Shown: positions 5,914 to 6,101 of the stretch, piece after piece | How positions within the stretch are numbered: the first letter of the stretch is position 1 | Layout of the letters: the number at the start of each line of letters is the position of its first letter | NCBI GenBank assembly: GCA_958349075.1 | Contig: CATWBR010000278.1 | Span: 1 to 6,101 of the forward strand | DNA from: an uncultured Clostridium sp. | GTDB lineage: Bacteria; Bacillota; Clostridia; Lachnospirales; Lachnospiraceae | DNA length: 6,101 nucleotides | Direction of reading: 5' to 3' | Program-made: the position numbers and the translations under genes | The notes under the pieces: generated by a model | What the model was told of the DNA's origin: nothing | The model's input: the letters and a program-made list of their open reading frames with translations, nothing else | Databases searched by the model: none

Positions 5914-5920
5914 CCCCTTT
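5914..5920 (-). promoter_or_regulatory. Ribosome binding site that fixes the TTG start of the DAO-type dehydrogenase
   Basis: AAAGGGG on the minus strand lies 8 nt before the TTG at 5905. No ATG in the correct frame exists between this site and the FAD-binding motif, so the site decides the unusual start codon. Confidence 0.6.
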
Positions 5921-5927
5921 CTTGCGA

Positions 5928-5960
5928 TGAAATTTAACTTGCATGACTGAATTTTACTTG
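5928..5960 (-). repeat. Pair of direct repeats in the dehydrogenase operon leader
   Basis: On the + strand, TGAAATTTAACTTG (5928-5941) and TGAATTTTACTTG (5948-5960) differ by one inserted base and one substitution. They begin 20 bp apart, close to two helical turns. Both lie between the predicted transcription start and the ribosome binding site, a position suited to a repressor or an RNA-level regulator. Function is inferred. Confidence 0.45.
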
Positions 5961-5971
5961 ATTTAGCTAGC

Positions 5972-5990
5972 TCAATTATATCTGAATTGA
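5972..5990. promoter_or_regulatory. Inverted repeat overlapping the -10, candidate operator
   Basis: TCAATT (5972-5977), 7 nt, then AATTGA (5985-5990) forms a perfect 6-bp dyad that covers the whole -10 hexamer. A dimeric repressor bound here would occlude RNA polymerase. An adjacent AGCTAGCT palindrome (5965-5972) sits at the predicted start of transcription. The arms are AT-rich, so a chance dyad is possible. Confidence 0.35.
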
Positions 5991-6002
5991 AAAATATGTC
6001 AA
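5975..6002 (-). promoter_or_regulatory. Consensus sigma-A promoter for the dehydrogenase operon
   Basis: On the minus strand a perfect TTGACA (6002-5997), a 16-nt spacer and a perfect TATAAT (5980-5975). Transcription should start near 5968, leaving a leader of about 63 nt before the TTG at 5905. Full-consensus hexamers imply strong basal activity, so expression is probably held down by a repressor or by the leader sequence. Confidence 0.8.
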
Positions 6003-6101
6003 GAATGCGATTTCTGCTTATGTTTGGAAAAATAGAATAAATATTCAGTAAACTCTGCTGTTTGTAACAAAATGACGGTACACGGGGCAGATGGACGGAA
6101 A

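Larger units (their letters stand above)
5906..6101. other. Upstream regulatory region of the dehydrogenase operon
   Basis: AT-rich non-coding DNA that holds the leftward promoter and its candidate operators. On the + strand an ATG at 6072 opens a frame that runs off the window, but it has no ribosome binding site and is too short to call. Distal to the promoter there are only small dyads, such as TTTGTAACAAA near 6061-6071 and an imperfect AGAAATCGCATTCT just upstream of the -35. Confidence 0.6.

Noticed and set aside
5975..6002. Catabolite-response (cre) site at the operon promoter
   Set aside because: No sequence around the promoter fits the cre dyad with its central CG well enough to call.
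6072..6101. Start of a rightward gene at the window edge
   Set aside because: Only ten codons are visible, without a ribosome binding site or convincing promoter.

Overview
The window looks like chromosome of a low-to-moderate GC anaerobic Firmicute, most likely a Clostridia/Lachnospiraceae-type bacterium. This is an inference from strong AAGGAGG-type ribosome binding sites, GTG/TTG starts, a perfect TTGACA/TATAAT promoter and the gene families present; no taxonomic marker gene is in the window. It holds two convergent gene groups and nothing recognisable as a mobile element, CRISPR array, tRNA or rRNA.

Left half, + strand (about 292-2654): a three-gene membrane-associated module. The first gene encodes a stomatin/prohibitin-like SPFH protein of the YdjI/COG4260 type whose C-terminus carries five tandem four-cysteine zinc ribbons. 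The second, 11 bp downstream, encodes a small four-helix integral membrane protein. The third, about 100 bp further on and apparently with its own promoter and a GTG start, encodes a two-helix membrane protein with a cytoplasmic PCI/winged-helix-like segment and one terminal zinc ribbon. The set recalls the Bacillus subtilis PspA-YdjG-YdjH-YdjI envelope-stress cluster, but no PspA is present in the window. A membrane-scaffold or envelope-stress role is inferred, not shown.

Right half, - strand (5905 down to 2792): a tightly coupled three-gene operon for a multi-subunit flavin dehydrogenase. In transcription order these are a DAO-family FAD dehydrogenase (GlpA/LhgO-like, COG0579) with a C-terminal BFD-type [2Fe-2S] domain, an NAD(P)/FAD-dependent oxidoreductase, and a small four-cysteine DUF1667 protein. 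The reading frames overlap by 4 and 8 nt, so the subunits are probably made together and assemble. The likeliest substrate is sn-glycerol 3-phosphate, but another 2-hydroxyacid or amine cannot be excluded. The operon is driven by a consensus sigma-A promoter, with an inverted repeat over the -10 and a pair of direct repeats in the leader that look like regulator sites.

The two groups meet tail to tail in a 137-bp spacer (2655-2791) with weak hairpins and a 16-bp-period direct repeat. The left flank (1-291) and right flank (5906-6101) are AT-rich and hold only regulatory candidates.
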